In this document: one piece after another, positions 1 to 6,194 of the stretch
How positions within the stretch are numbered: the first letter of the stretch is position 1
Layout of the letters: every line of letters begins with the position of its first letter
Origin: JBJEFI01 sp051873875
GTDB taxonomy: Bacteria > Bacillota > Bacilli > Bacillales > Bacillaceae_G
Assembly: GCA_051873875.1 (NCBI GenBank)
Contig: JBJEFI010000047.1
Coordinates: forward strand, 1 to 14,483
Reading direction: 5' to 3'
Length of the DNA: 14,483 nucleotides
Translations under genes and position numbers: made by a program
Notes under the pieces: model-generated
Database searches by the model: none
What the model was told of the DNA's origin: nothing
Seen by the model: the letters and a program-made list of their open reading frames with translations, nothing else

Positions 1-2
1 TA

Positions 3-98
3 TTTGTCCTCGGTATGAGTGCCTGTGAAAGTGCGTTAATCGTCACTTTTTTAGGTGTCATTATTTCTTTCTTAAAAAAATTTCAGCACAGAGAATAG
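3..98 (+). CDS. C-terminal end of a membrane protein (partial)
   Basis: An open frame enters the window from the left and ends at TAG (96-98), giving 31 residues. It has one hydrophobic stretch (roughly LIVTFLGVIISFL) followed by a basic tail (KKFQHRE), as in the last transmembrane helix of an inner-membrane protein with a cytoplasmic C-terminus. The family cannot be named from so short a piece. No clear terminator follows. The next gene starts 165 bases downstream, so linkage to it is uncertain. Confidence 0.5.
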   Translation, partial: FVLGMSACESALIVTFLGVIISFLKKFQHRE

Positions 99-263
99 CT
101 TTAATCTATCTATTTATCTTCCATTCACCTCCCATTTTTCATATACATTATTATTTTCGTAGAAAAAACAAGCAAACCAACAAGGAATAAGGAATACCTA
201 TATGGAATATTCTTTATTAAGTGCTTGATTTTGACAATTATTTCAGGAAGGAGTGCCTCCATA

Positions 264-446
264 ATGTATCTCTTTCTATTTTTAGTCATCGCCTTCGTAC
301 TAGTTGTCTTTATCGCTTTTAATCGCCACAACCAAAAATTAATGATTATACTGTCTGCTGTTTTGGTTCTTTACCTTATTTCTGGCATTATTATTGCACA
401 AATTATTTATGAAAATTTAACCCCACAACAAATACAAAGGAGGTAA
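264..446 (+). CDS. small two-helix membrane protein
   Basis: A 60-residue protein with two hydrophobic helices (about residues 1-20 and 26-50), separated by a short basic loop (FNRHNQKL), with a polar tail ending in two arginines. The start chosen is ATG 264, because GGAAGGAG lies about 10 bases upstream (246-253). The same frame extends back to 225 but has no ribosome binding site there. The last two codons, AGG AGG, form the ribosome binding site of the next gene, which starts 2 bases after the stop, so the two are translationally coupled. I do not recognise the family. It could be a small accessory subunit for its partner. Confidence 0.6.
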   Translation: MYLFLFLVIAFVLVVFIAFNRHNQKLMIILSAVLVLYLISGIIIAQIIYENLTPQQIQRR

Positions 447-448
447 TT

Positions 449-874
449 ATGAAAACCAAACATTATATTGGCTTTATTTTATTGCTCTTTTTTTCTATCT
501 TCATTGCAGTCATGACCGCAAATTATATTTTTCAAATATTTGATAAAACATTAAGCGAAACCTATAAACATTCTCCAATTATTTTACTAAAAGATGTTCT
601 ATTTATTCCTGTAGGAGTCATTTTAGGATTACCAGCTTTTTATTACAAAAAGAAACAGCAAGGAAAATGGAGGTTTAATTTGTTACATTTCCTTATTCTT
701 GGTGTCCCTTCCCTATTGTTAATGCTTTATTTAATGTTCTATCTATTTATGCCTCCGTATTTCAATGTACTTCCGTCGAATATTTCTTTTGCGATGTTAG
801 AAATAGCACCTTATCCTGTCTTTGCCGTCCTATTTGGTTATGCCATCATTAGCAACTGGAATAAGGTAAATTAA
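449..874 (+). CDS. membrane protein, four predicted helices
   Basis: A 141-residue integral membrane protein of unrecognised family. Hydrophobic segments lie at about residues 5-26, 47-66, 78-100 and 115-135. A basic loop after the second (YYKKKQQGKWR) suggests that loop is cytoplasmic. The start ATG 449 is served by AGGAGGT, which is formed by the last codons and stop of the preceding small membrane gene. The zinc-ribbon gene follows 14 bases after the stop, so all three probably share one transcript ending at the hairpin 1099-1128. No catalytic motif is visible. Confidence 0.65.
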   Translation: MKTKHYIGFILLLFFSIFIAVMTANYIFQIFDKTLSETYKHSPIILLKDVLFIPVGVILGLPAFYYKKKQQGKWRFNLLHFLILGVPSLLLMLYLMFYLFMPPYFNVLPSNISFAMLEIAPYPVFAVLFGYAIISNWNKVN

Positions 875-888
875 AGGAAGTGATTAAT

Positions 889-1074
889 TTGGCAGCAGAA
901 CAAATTTGCAAAGCTTGTGGAAATGATACGTTTGCACAAGGAAGATTAGGAAATGGCTATACTAGTCTCACTCCTATTAATAAGGTACTAGGAAGTTCAC
1001 CATTAATACTCACCTTCTGTAAAAAATGTGGTGAAGTAGCATCTATTAAAGTCAAAAAACCTGAAAAATTCTAA
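889..1074 (+). CDS. small zinc-ribbon protein (TFIIIB-like name in some Bacillus annotations)
   Basis: A 61-residue protein with two CxxC knuckles, CKAC near the N-terminus and CKKC about 38 residues later, followed by a basic tail ending KPEKF. This pattern binds one Zn in a ribbon fold. Similar short Bacillus proteins are often labelled transcription initiation factor TFIIIB, purely from the ribbon, and no such role is implied. The TTG at 889 is preferred because AAGGAAGTGA sits at normal spacing before it. The in-frame GTG at 880 overlaps that site. It is the last gene of the 264-1074 group, just before a strong terminator. Confidence 0.65.
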   Translation: MAAEQICKACGNDTFAQGRLGNGYTSLTPINKVLGSSPLILTFCKKCGEVASIKVKKPEKF

Positions 1075-1098
1075 TCCAAGTTTAATAAGATTAAAAAA

Positions 1099-1136
1099 GC
1101 ATGTTTTGATTATCATTTCAAAACATGCTCTTTTTA
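1099..1136. terminator. bidirectional intrinsic terminator
   Basis: A perfect 11-bp stem (GCATGTTTTGA at 1099-1109 with its complement at 1118-1128) has an 8-base loop, a T-run after it on + (CTCTTTTT) and an A-run before it (T-run on -). It lies between the convergent ends of the zinc-ribbon gene and the Crp-family regulator and can stop both. The same stem recurs at 13249-13284. Confidence 0.85.
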
Positions 1137-1212
1137 ATTAGATTCTGTTAATTAACATTGTTGATTCATATAAATAGAAAGCTCCTCTCTTGTTAGAAAT
1201 ATTCCTACCATC

Positions 1213-1905
1213 TCATACGAAAGGATGTGTATGAATTTGATAGACATCTCCAGCTAAACCCTCCAGTTGGTCCATATCTAAAACCTTGTAATAGCCATCT
1301 TCTTTTTTTAAGATTTCTAACTCACAAAGCTTACTCAACACACGTAATAACTGGCGGTGGCTACACCCTAAATATTCTGCTAGATGGGTATAATTATCCT
1401 TGAAGTAGGTTTTCTGGTGGGTACAGATAATATAACTCGCCACTCTTTGCTCTACTGTATAATTTAAATTAATAGAGGAATTTTGATTGTTTCTTATCAT
1501 TTTCCGACATAGATAAGAGCAGAGGAATTGCATAAATGACGGACTACTCATAAGAAATTCTCTCGTTGTAGCTACTGGGATGCATAAGCAATAAGCATTA
1601 TCAATCGCCTGTACATTCGTTTTTGCAGTCGTCTTCTCTATTAGTTCAAACTCCCCTAGTACACTGAATGTATGATAAAAGGATAATAACTGTTCTTTTC
1701 CGTTGCTTAGATATTTTGTAACCTTACATTTTCCTTCTACCAATAAATAAAGAAAGGGTAATTCTTCTCCTTCTTTACATAAATACGCACCCTTTTCAAA
1801 TAAGCATAGCTGTATTTGCGTAAAAATAGGTGGAGGCAGTAAATCCTCTAATTGAAACTTTTCAATATATATTTGTAATTGATCTTTTTTATGAATTATT
1901 TTCAT
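1213..1905 (-). CDS. Crp/Fnr-family transcriptional regulator (YeiL-like)
   Basis: A 230-residue cytoplasmic DNA-binding protein. The N-terminal two thirds read as a cyclic-nucleotide-binding beta-roll (FEKGAYLCKEGEELPFLYLL, then LVEGKCKV and VLGEFELIEK). A dimer helix follows, then a winged helix near the C-terminus with recognition segment LGCSHRQLLRVLSKL. The Arg-Ser that binds cAMP phosphate in Crp is absent (GEFELIEKTTAKT), and there is no N-terminal cysteine cluster as in Fnr, so the ligand is unknown. ATG 1905 is chosen, with GGGAAGTG upstream. An upstream in-frame ATG (1953) would make the 24-bp palindrome 1922-1945 coding and has no ribosome binding site. The gene is divergent from two DMT transporters, its probable target. 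The YeiL-like label is from remembered similarity and is less certain than the family. Confidence 0.85.
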   Translation of the reverse strand: MKIIHKKDQLQIYIEKFQLEDLLPPPIFTQIQLCLFEKGAYLCKEGEELPFLYLLVEGKCKVTKYLSNGKEQLLSFYHTFSVLGEFELIEKTTAKTNVQAIDNAYCLCIPVATTREFLMSSPSFMQFLCSYLCRKMIRNNQNSSINLNYTVEQRVASYIICTHQKTYFKDNYTHLAEYLGCSHRQLLRVLSKLCELEILKKEDGYYKVLDMDQLEGLAGDVYQIHTHPFV

Positions 1906-1921
1906 TGTTTCACTTCCCATC

Positions 1922-1945
1922 TTACTATGACATATGTCATAGTAA
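1922..1945. promoter_or_regulatory. perfect 24-bp palindrome, probable operator of the Crp-family regulator
   Basis: TTACTATGACAT is followed directly by its exact complement ATGTCATAGTAA. The core (TGACA-N2-TGTCA) has the two-fold symmetry typical of Crp/Fnr-type sites. It lies in the divergent gap, 17 bases before the regulator's ATG and centred about 67 bases before the transporter ATG. On the - strand, TACTAT inside it could be a -10 paired with TTATCA 16 bases upstream. That would put the site on the regulator's own promoter, implying autoregulation. That promoter is an inference, while the palindrome is plain in the sequence. Confidence 0.75.
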
Positions 1946-2000
1946 CGTGCCATTTATTCATGATAAAGTGTAACACAAAGAACACACAGGAGGAGTATCA

Positions 2001-2426
2001 ATGATTTATTTATTCGTTTTTATTGCTGGGGTACTGATGGCCCTCATGCAAAGTTTTAATGGGGTATTAAGTGGATACATTGGCTTATATGGAACTAGCT
2101 TCATTGTTCATTTAATTGGTGGTGTTTTACTTGCATTGTATATCCTTATCGTTTTAAAGCAGAAAATTAAGCTTACTCCAATGCCATGGTATTTATACAC
2201 TGCTGGTATTTTCGGATTAATTCTTGTCGCATTTACTAGTCTAGCTATTAGCAAAATAGGTGTGGCCTTTGCTACGTGCCTTTCCATCGCAGGGCAATTA
2301 TTTTTCTCCATCATTATCGACCATTTCGGTTTATTCGGTGTAAAGAAAGTAGCCTTTCAAAAGAAGCGAATTCCTGCTCTTCTATTGATTGCTCTCAGCC
2401 TTATCATTATTAATTTTGCTAATTAG
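2001..2426 (+). CDS. DMT-family transporter, half-size YdcZ (DUF606) type
   Basis: A 141-residue membrane protein with about five hydrophobic helices. The opening (FIAGVLMALMQSFNGVLSG) and the later stretch with ISKIGVAFATCLSIAGQL are characteristic of the YdcZ branch of the drug/metabolite transporter superfamily. These are half-size proteins that probably act as dimers. Substrate is unknown. The ATG has a strong ribosome binding site (AGGAGGAG). A second paralogue starts 13 bases after the stop, so the pair likely forms one heteromeric exporter. The divergent Crp-family regulator and the palindrome at 1922-1945 suggest induction by a ligand of that regulator. Confidence 0.8.
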   Translation: MIYLFVFIAGVLMALMQSFNGVLSGYIGLYGTSFIVHLIGGVLLALYILIVLKQKIKLTPMPWYLYTAGIFGLILVAFTSLAISKIGVAFATCLSIAGQLFFSIIIDHFGLFGVKKVAFQKKRIPALLLIALSLIIINFAN

Positions 2427-2438
2427 GAGGACTTCATT

Positions 2439-2873
2439 ATGATTTATGTACTACTCGCATTTTTATTAGGATGTATTAACGTTTTATCAAAAACAATTAA
2501 CTTTCAAGCAACGAAACATTTAGGCACTGCAAATGGTACACTTGTAAATTATGTCGTCGCATCCATTCTTTCTTTGCTTCTTTTTCTATCGATTGATAGA
2601 TCTTACTTACAGTTAGAGCATTTCTCAGCTGCGCCTAGTTGGTTATACCTTGGTGGTGTATTTGGACTGATTGCCTTAGTCATTAATATCATTTCATTGC
2701 ATAAAATGAATCTGTTTCAGTCAACGATAATCGTATTAATTGGACAATTAATTGGCTCTATTGTACTGGATGCCTTTCTATTTGAATCCATGGTTCCTCT
2801 TAAAATTTTTGGAATTTCCCTTCTTGCCGTTGGGGTAATATGGGATAAAAAAATCGTTTTAACCACAAATTAA
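2439..2873 (+). CDS. DMT-family transporter, half-size YdcZ (DUF606) type, second subunit
   Basis: A 144-residue membrane protein, paralogous to the preceding gene. It has the same length class, with NVLSKTINFQATKHLGTANGT near the start and LFQSTIIVLIGQLIGSIVLD matching the GVAFATCLSIAGQLFFSII region of its partner. Ribosome binding site TAGGAGGAC precedes the ATG, and the gap to the upstream stop is 13 bases, so the two are co-transcribed. Tandem YdcZ-type genes suggest obligate heterodimers of opposite membrane topology, as in paired SMR proteins. That is inference. The transcript probably ends at the hairpin 2884-2906. Confidence 0.8.
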   Translation: MIYVLLAFLLGCINVLSKTINFQATKHLGTANGTLVNYVVASILSLLLFLSIDRSYLQLEHFSAAPSWLYLGGVFGLIALVINIISLHKMNLFQSTIIVLIGQLIGSIVLDAFLFESMVPLKIFGISLLAVGVIWDKKIVLTTN

Positions 2874-2883
2874 GTTGAACAAA

Positions 2884-2906
2884 AAAGGAAGCTTTACGCT
2901 TCCTTT
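2884..2906. terminator. intrinsic terminator overlapping the end of the ATP-grasp gene
   Basis: AAAGGAAGC (2884-2892) pairs with GCTTCCTTT (2898-2906) around a 5-base loop. Read on -, the hairpin is followed by a run of six T, so it mainly ends the leftward lipoprotein/ATP-grasp operon. Its right arm and loop are also that gene's last codons and stop. On + the T-run is only three, so it would be weaker for the transporter pair. Confidence 0.8.
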
Positions 2907-4111
2907 ATACCCATTGGATAATAGTAAGATAGATTATCGGTAATTTTGTTACCAATTCGACAGCCAATACTGCTTGGTTGTCCGTTTATTAAAAAGACAC
3001 CAAATAAATAATGACCTGTTTGTACCCCTTTTTCTGAAGCAAACGTTGTCGTTGGCAATTCAATATATTGTTGATATACATATGGAACATCATTATATGT
3101 TTTGTATTGATTTTCTTCTTGCTTGTCCCCATTGCCATCATAAATTTCCACTGTATCGCCTTCACGACCAAACACCGGCTTTTTTACATATCCTTCATTT
3201 CGGTCTAAAAACATATCTTCTTCTAAATAGGTTGGTAAAAAGTATGATTCAATCCAGTCATGTTCCTCATCTGTAAAGTAATCATGATGAATCTCATGTA
3301 AACTCCAAATCACACTCATTACACCTTTTGATTGCAGTAAAAAAGCAGATGGTGGATTAATGATGCGTAAAAGTCCAGCTTGTACTAACTCTAGAAAGTA
3401 CAAACCAATTTCTTCTCCATGTTCGCCCCGATCTAACAGCAATTGTTCAATTGGGAACGTCTGGCGATATAACACATCAATTTTCTTATCATGTTTATCA
3501 AATAAACCAACGTCTCGTCTAATTTGCAAATCTTGTAACGGAACATATGTAGATTCATATGTACATAATTGCTGCAAATATTGAACGGTTAAGCGATCTT
3601 CCTCATGGTCAAGGTGAGATGTAAAGACAACATAAGGATTATCCACTCCGATGCTACACTCTTTCACTGCCTCATCTACCGCTTGTTGAAGTCTTTTTTC
3701 TTCCCCTTCATTTACATTTGCGACAGAAAAATGACGACACACTTCCCCATTTACAGCAAATGTTTCTTTAATGAAAGTTGGTGTGTCGCTATTGTATTCA
3801 AGTACTTTATAGCCTTGCTCACTTTTTACAATATCCAATCGAGAAATAATCGTTTCTGCCGTCATCGTTTTTAATCGAATAAACTCCTTACTTTCTCTTG
3901 GATAGCCAAGTAACATTAATGTGGCATCATCGGCTTGGCGAAGTAATTGGGCTGTCTTCGTAAAAACCCTTCCAACTCGTTCTGCACATTGACGTAACTC
4001 ATTGATGTCCTCTTGCGAAACAGACAAAAGGTCATACAAGGCGTATTCTTCTCCATAAAGGTCACTCCAAAAATTCGGAATTCCTTCATAAAAGGTCTTT
4101 CGATTATCCAC
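2894..4111 (-). CDS. glutathionylspermidine-synthase-like ATP-grasp protein (YgiC/YjfC type)
   Basis: A 405-residue cytoplasmic ATP-grasp ligase-like protein. Family marks are EYNSDTPT (about residues 105-112), VKKPVFGREG (about 309-318, nucleotide-binding loop) and a C-terminal SSIGCRIGNKITDN. It matches the synthetase half of glutathionylspermidine synthase and has no amidase domain. Known relatives such as E. coli YgiC have no proven reaction; ATP-dependent amide bond formation is expected. GTG 4111 is chosen because AGGAGG lies 8 bases upstream and the start overlaps the lipoprotein stop (GTGGATAA), a coupling signal. An upstream ATG at 4165 would create a 62-base overlap and has no such site. 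The preceding lipoprotein gene mirrors the E. coli ygiB-ygiC arrangement, suggesting a cell-envelope-linked role. Confidence 0.85.
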   Translation of the reverse strand: MDNRKTFYEGIPNFWSDLYGEEYALYDLLSVSQEDINELRQCAERVGRVFTKTAQLLRQADDATLMLLGYPRESKEFIRLKTMTAETIISRLDIVKSEQGYKVLEYNSDTPTFIKETFAVNGEVCRHFSVANVNEGEEKRLQQAVDEAVKECSIGVDNPYVVFTSHLDHEEDRLTVQYLQQLCTYESTYVPLQDLQIRRDVGLFDKHDKKIDVLYRQTFPIEQLLLDRGEHGEEIGLYFLELVQAGLLRIINPPSAFLLQSKGVMSVIWSLHEIHHDYFTDEEHDWIESYFLPTYLEEDMFLDRNEGYVKKPVFGREGDTVEIYDGNGDKQEENQYKTYNDVPYVYQQYIELPTTTFASEKGVQTGHYLFGVFLINGQPSSIGCRIGNKITDNLSYYYPMGIKEA

Positions 4112-4571
4112 CAAAAGTCCCTCCTGTTTTACTACCTGTTCCAAATCCAGATGAATTTGTACCACTTGTGCCCGGCTTTACTGTTGTGTTTGGTTTTGGC
4201 GTTGGGGCTATATTTGTTGGCCCTTGTGGGTTACGTGGGCGGACTGTTCCTGCACTAATGGCAGAACGATAAGCTGAACTTGCATATAACAATGCTAATG
4301 TCGGGAAGAAGGAACCACCATAATAATAATGGCCATATCGTGGGGACTCTTGGTCATCACATACCCACACATCTTCATCTTCGTCATATCTTAATTGCTC
4401 ACAGCCTTCCACTTCTGGTGGCATATCTTTATTGCTAATTTCTTTATTTTCATCAGCCGATTGATGTTCTTCATATACTGGATTTTCAGTGCCAGATAAA
4501 GACCCGCAGCCTGCTAATACAGATGCCGCGGCTACATTTAATCCAACTAATAATTTCGTCGTTTTTTTCAA
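4104..4571 (-). CDS. lipoprotein with low-complexity Gly/Thr/Pro-rich tail
   Basis: A 155-residue secreted lipoprotein. The signal peptide is MKKTTKLLVG followed by a hydrophobic stretch and the lipobox LAGC, with Cys22 as the predicted lipidated residue. An acidic domain follows with two cysteines (GCEQLRYDEDEDVWVCDD), then a Tyr/Gly patch (GHYYYGG). The last 50 residues are low-complexity (Pro, Thr, Gly, Ser). The start is TTG 4571, with AAAGGA about 11 bases upstream. The ATG in that site leads to a four-residue frame whose TGA overlaps the TTG. It heads the operon with the YgiC-like gene, and its C-terminal codons contain that gene's ribosome binding site. It fills the position of YgiB-type lipoproteins but I cannot show homology. 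Confidence 0.8.
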   Translation of the reverse strand: MKKTTKLLVGLNVAAASVLAGCGSLSGTENPVYEEHQSADENKEISNKDMPPEVEGCEQLRYDEDEDVWVCDDQESPRYGHYYYGGSFFPTLALLYASSAYRSAISAGTVRPRNPQGPTNIAPTPKPNTTVKPGTSGTNSSGFGTGSKTGGTFGG

Positions 4572-4648
4572 CTACTTTTCATCCTTTCATAATGCCCTTA
4601 TAATAAATGTTAGTTACTTATACCTATATTATACCAAGGAGGACCTAT

Positions 4649-5080
4649 ATGGAGCTATTATATGTTGTAGAAAAAAATAACAACTATGAAGAATTATATA
4701 CATTTCGCAACAGTGCTATCGATGAATTATATGCACGTCAGCTTTGCAACTACTTAATTATTGATGGAAAGCAATACGAATTAATTTCTAATGAAATGAA
4801 AGACAATCAAGAAATTTTAGTATTAAAAGACATGGGAACACCAGCTACATTCCCTGATGAAACAAACATTTCTGATGGCTTACGAATTGAATTCCGTCAT
4901 CTTATTGATGAACATAACATGCCTCTTTTATTTACACGAACAATTTTAAACCACAACCAAGCAATCCGCTTTTTATTAAAAGATTGGGTTCAAATTCCTG
5001 AAAAAGGAATGTTCCACCGCGATTCAGCCGAATTAGACAACGATCGTGGATGCTATGTTATTTACGTGACATCTGAATAA
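4649..5080 (+). CDS. unrecognised cytoplasmic protein
   Basis: A 143-residue soluble, rather acidic protein with no signal peptide, membrane segment or motif that I recognise. The sequence is mixed alpha/beta in character (ELLYVVEK, then YLIIDGKQYELI, then GCYVIYVT at the end). The start is ATG 4649, directly served by AAGGAGGA (4635-4642). The same frame extends to 4607 without a ribosome binding site. It is divergent from the lipoprotein operon, with only 77 bases between them, so their promoters must overlap. A hairpin terminator ends the gene at 5091-5116, so it is a single-gene unit. Confidence 0.7.
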   Translation: MELLYVVEKNNNYEELYTFRNSAIDELYARQLCNYLIIDGKQYELISNEMKDNQEILVLKDMGTPATFPDETNISDGLRIEFRHLIDEHNMPLLFTRTILNHNQAIRFLLKDWVQIPEKGMFHRDSAELDNDRGCYVIYVTSE

Positions 5081-5090
5081 ATAATTAATG

Positions 5091-5116
5091 CCGTATCAAA
5101 ATCTGATACGGTTTTT
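5091..5116 (+). terminator. intrinsic terminator
   Basis: CCGTATCA (5091-5098) pairs with TGATACGG (5104-5111) around a five-base loop, followed by TTTTT. It sits 11 bases after the stop of the 143-residue gene and insulates gpmA. Confidence 0.85.
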
Positions 5117-5183
5117 CGTATACAAAAATAACCTACACTCCATACTATTTTTATGAAGAAAAAGTGAACAGCAGGGATAAAAT

Positions 5184-5213
5184 TTGATACCCATTTTATT
5201 TTCTTTGTATACT
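5184..5213 (+). promoter_or_regulatory. probable sigma-A promoter of gpmA
   Basis: TTGATA (5184-5189) and TATACT (5208-5213) are separated by 18 bases, close to the vegetative consensus, about 28 bases before the gpmA start codon. Confidence 0.6.
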
Positions 5214-5240
5214 ATTTCCATAAGGAAAGGAGTGTAAAAG

Positions 5241-5972
5241 TTGAAAAAAATTGTATTAATTCGTCACGGACAAAGTTTATGGAACTTAGAAAATCGTTTT
5301 ACTGGTTGGACTGATGTAGATTTATCCGATAATGGATTAGAGGAAGCACGAAAAGCTGGAAAGATTTTAAAGGAACATGGCTTTACTTTTGATGTCGCAT
5401 ATACTTCCGTTTTAAAACGTGCCATTCGAACATTATGGATTGTCCTACATGAAATGGATTTGATGTGGATTCCCGTCCATAAGTGTTGGAAATTAAATGA
5501 ACGACATTATGGTGCCCTACAAGGATTAAACAAAGAAGAGACAGCAAAAAAATATGGCGATGAGCAAGTACATATATGGCGCCGTTCTGTCAACGTTGCA
5601 CCACCTGCCCTTACAAAAGACGACGAGCGTTATGCAGGTCATGAAATCAAGTATCAAAACGTAAAAGAAGAAGACATTCCTCTTACTGAAAATCTAGCAG
5701 ATACAGAAAAAAGGGTATTAGAAGAATGGAACGACGTCATTGTCCCTGCCCTACAACAAGATCAGAAAATCATTATCTCGGCTCACGGGAATACAATACG
5801 GGCATTGGTTCAATATTTAGATGACTTACCAGACGATGGTGTTGCCAATTTAAACATTCCAACTGGCACTCCCCTTGTTTATGAATTAGATGATTCATTA
5901 AAACCAATTCGCCACTACTACTTAGCACTAGATGGTGAAATTCCTAAGGAAGGGATTCCCACACATATATAA
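5241..5972 (+). CDS. gpmA: 2,3-bisphosphoglycerate-dependent phosphoglycerate mutase
   Basis: A 243-residue cytoplasmic glycolytic enzyme that interconverts 3- and 2-phosphoglycerate. Histidine phosphatase signature LIRHGQS is at residues 6-12, with His9 as the phospho-acceptor. ENRFTGW follows at 17-23, the KRAIRT arginines (60, 63) bind phosphate, Glu87 in LNERHYGALQG is the acid/base, and the second catalytic His182 is in SAHGN. Length is close to the usual family length, and the sequence strongly resembles enterobacterial GpmA. The start is TTG 5241 with AAGGAAAGGAG upstream. Bacilli also commonly carry the cofactor-independent, Mn-dependent enzyme. GpmA may be a second isozyme here, perhaps acquired, but that gene is not in the window. 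Confidence 0.95.
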   Translation: MKKIVLIRHGQSLWNLENRFTGWTDVDLSDNGLEEARKAGKILKEHGFTFDVAYTSVLKRAIRTLWIVLHEMDLMWIPVHKCWKLNERHYGALQGLNKEETAKKYGDEQVHIWRRSVNVAPPALTKDDERYAGHEIKYQNVKEEDIPLTENLADTEKRVLEEWNDVIVPALQQDQKIIISAHGNTIRALVQYLDDLPDDGVANLNIPTGTPLVYELDDSLKPIRHYYLALDGEIPKEGIPTHI

Positions 5973-5987
5973 CGAAAAAACGTAGGC

Positions 5988-6120
5988 GGTACTTCCAAGC
6001 GTGTTAACGATTGGAAGTAGTCTCTCGACAGGTATTGGAACCTCTTCCAAAAAAATTCTGCACTTAGACTTTTTTGGAGGAGGTGAAATATTCCGAGAGA
6101 GACAGCCTGAGGTGAGATAA
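5988..6120. other. structured gene-free block with nested inverted repeats
   Basis: Between gpmA and the small heat-shock gene lie several hairpins. TACTTCCAA (5990-5998) pairs with TTGGAAGTA (6011-6019). TCTCTCG (6021-6027) pairs with CGAGAGA (6094-6100), and inside it a 14-bp stem (6041-6054 with 6070-6083) has one G-U pair. The inner right arm contains GGAGGAGGTGA, a near-perfect ribosome binding site hidden in the stem, but no usable start codon or ORF follows. It may be a small RNA, a decayed regulatory leader, or a miniature mobile element. The sequence does not decide among these. Confidence 0.4.
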
Positions 6121-6160
6121 TAAAGAAAAAACTCAGTCAACACTACAAACTCCCAATAAG

Positions 6161-6194
6161 AAAAGAGGTTGACCATTGCCAACCTCTTTTTTCT
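6161..6194. terminator. intrinsic terminator between gpmA region and small heat-shock gene
   Basis: AAAAGAGGTTG (6161-6171) pairs with CAACCTCTTTT (6180-6190) around an 8-base loop, followed on + by further T. The tail is weaker on - (TTTTCTTATT), but the hairpin abuts the stop of the leftward small heat-shock gene, so it probably serves both directions. Confidence 0.75.

Noticed and set aside
231..236. TTGACA as -35 for the first small membrane gene
   Set aside because: No -10-like sequence lies 16-18 bases downstream, where the ribosome binding site and start already begin.
1903..1953. 16-residue N-terminal extension of the Crp-family regulator from ATG 1953
   Set aside because: It would place the 24-bp palindrome inside the coding region and has no ribosome binding site; ATG 1905 fits better.
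2974..4258. Several + ORFs (2974-3276, 3360-3584, 3605-3874, 4013-4258)
   Set aside because: All are antisense shadows of the ATP-grasp and lipoprotein genes, which have clear family motifs.
5928..6182. 84-codon ORF on - after gpmA
   Set aside because: It overlaps the end of gpmA and the structured block, has no ribosome binding site, and shows no protein-like pattern.
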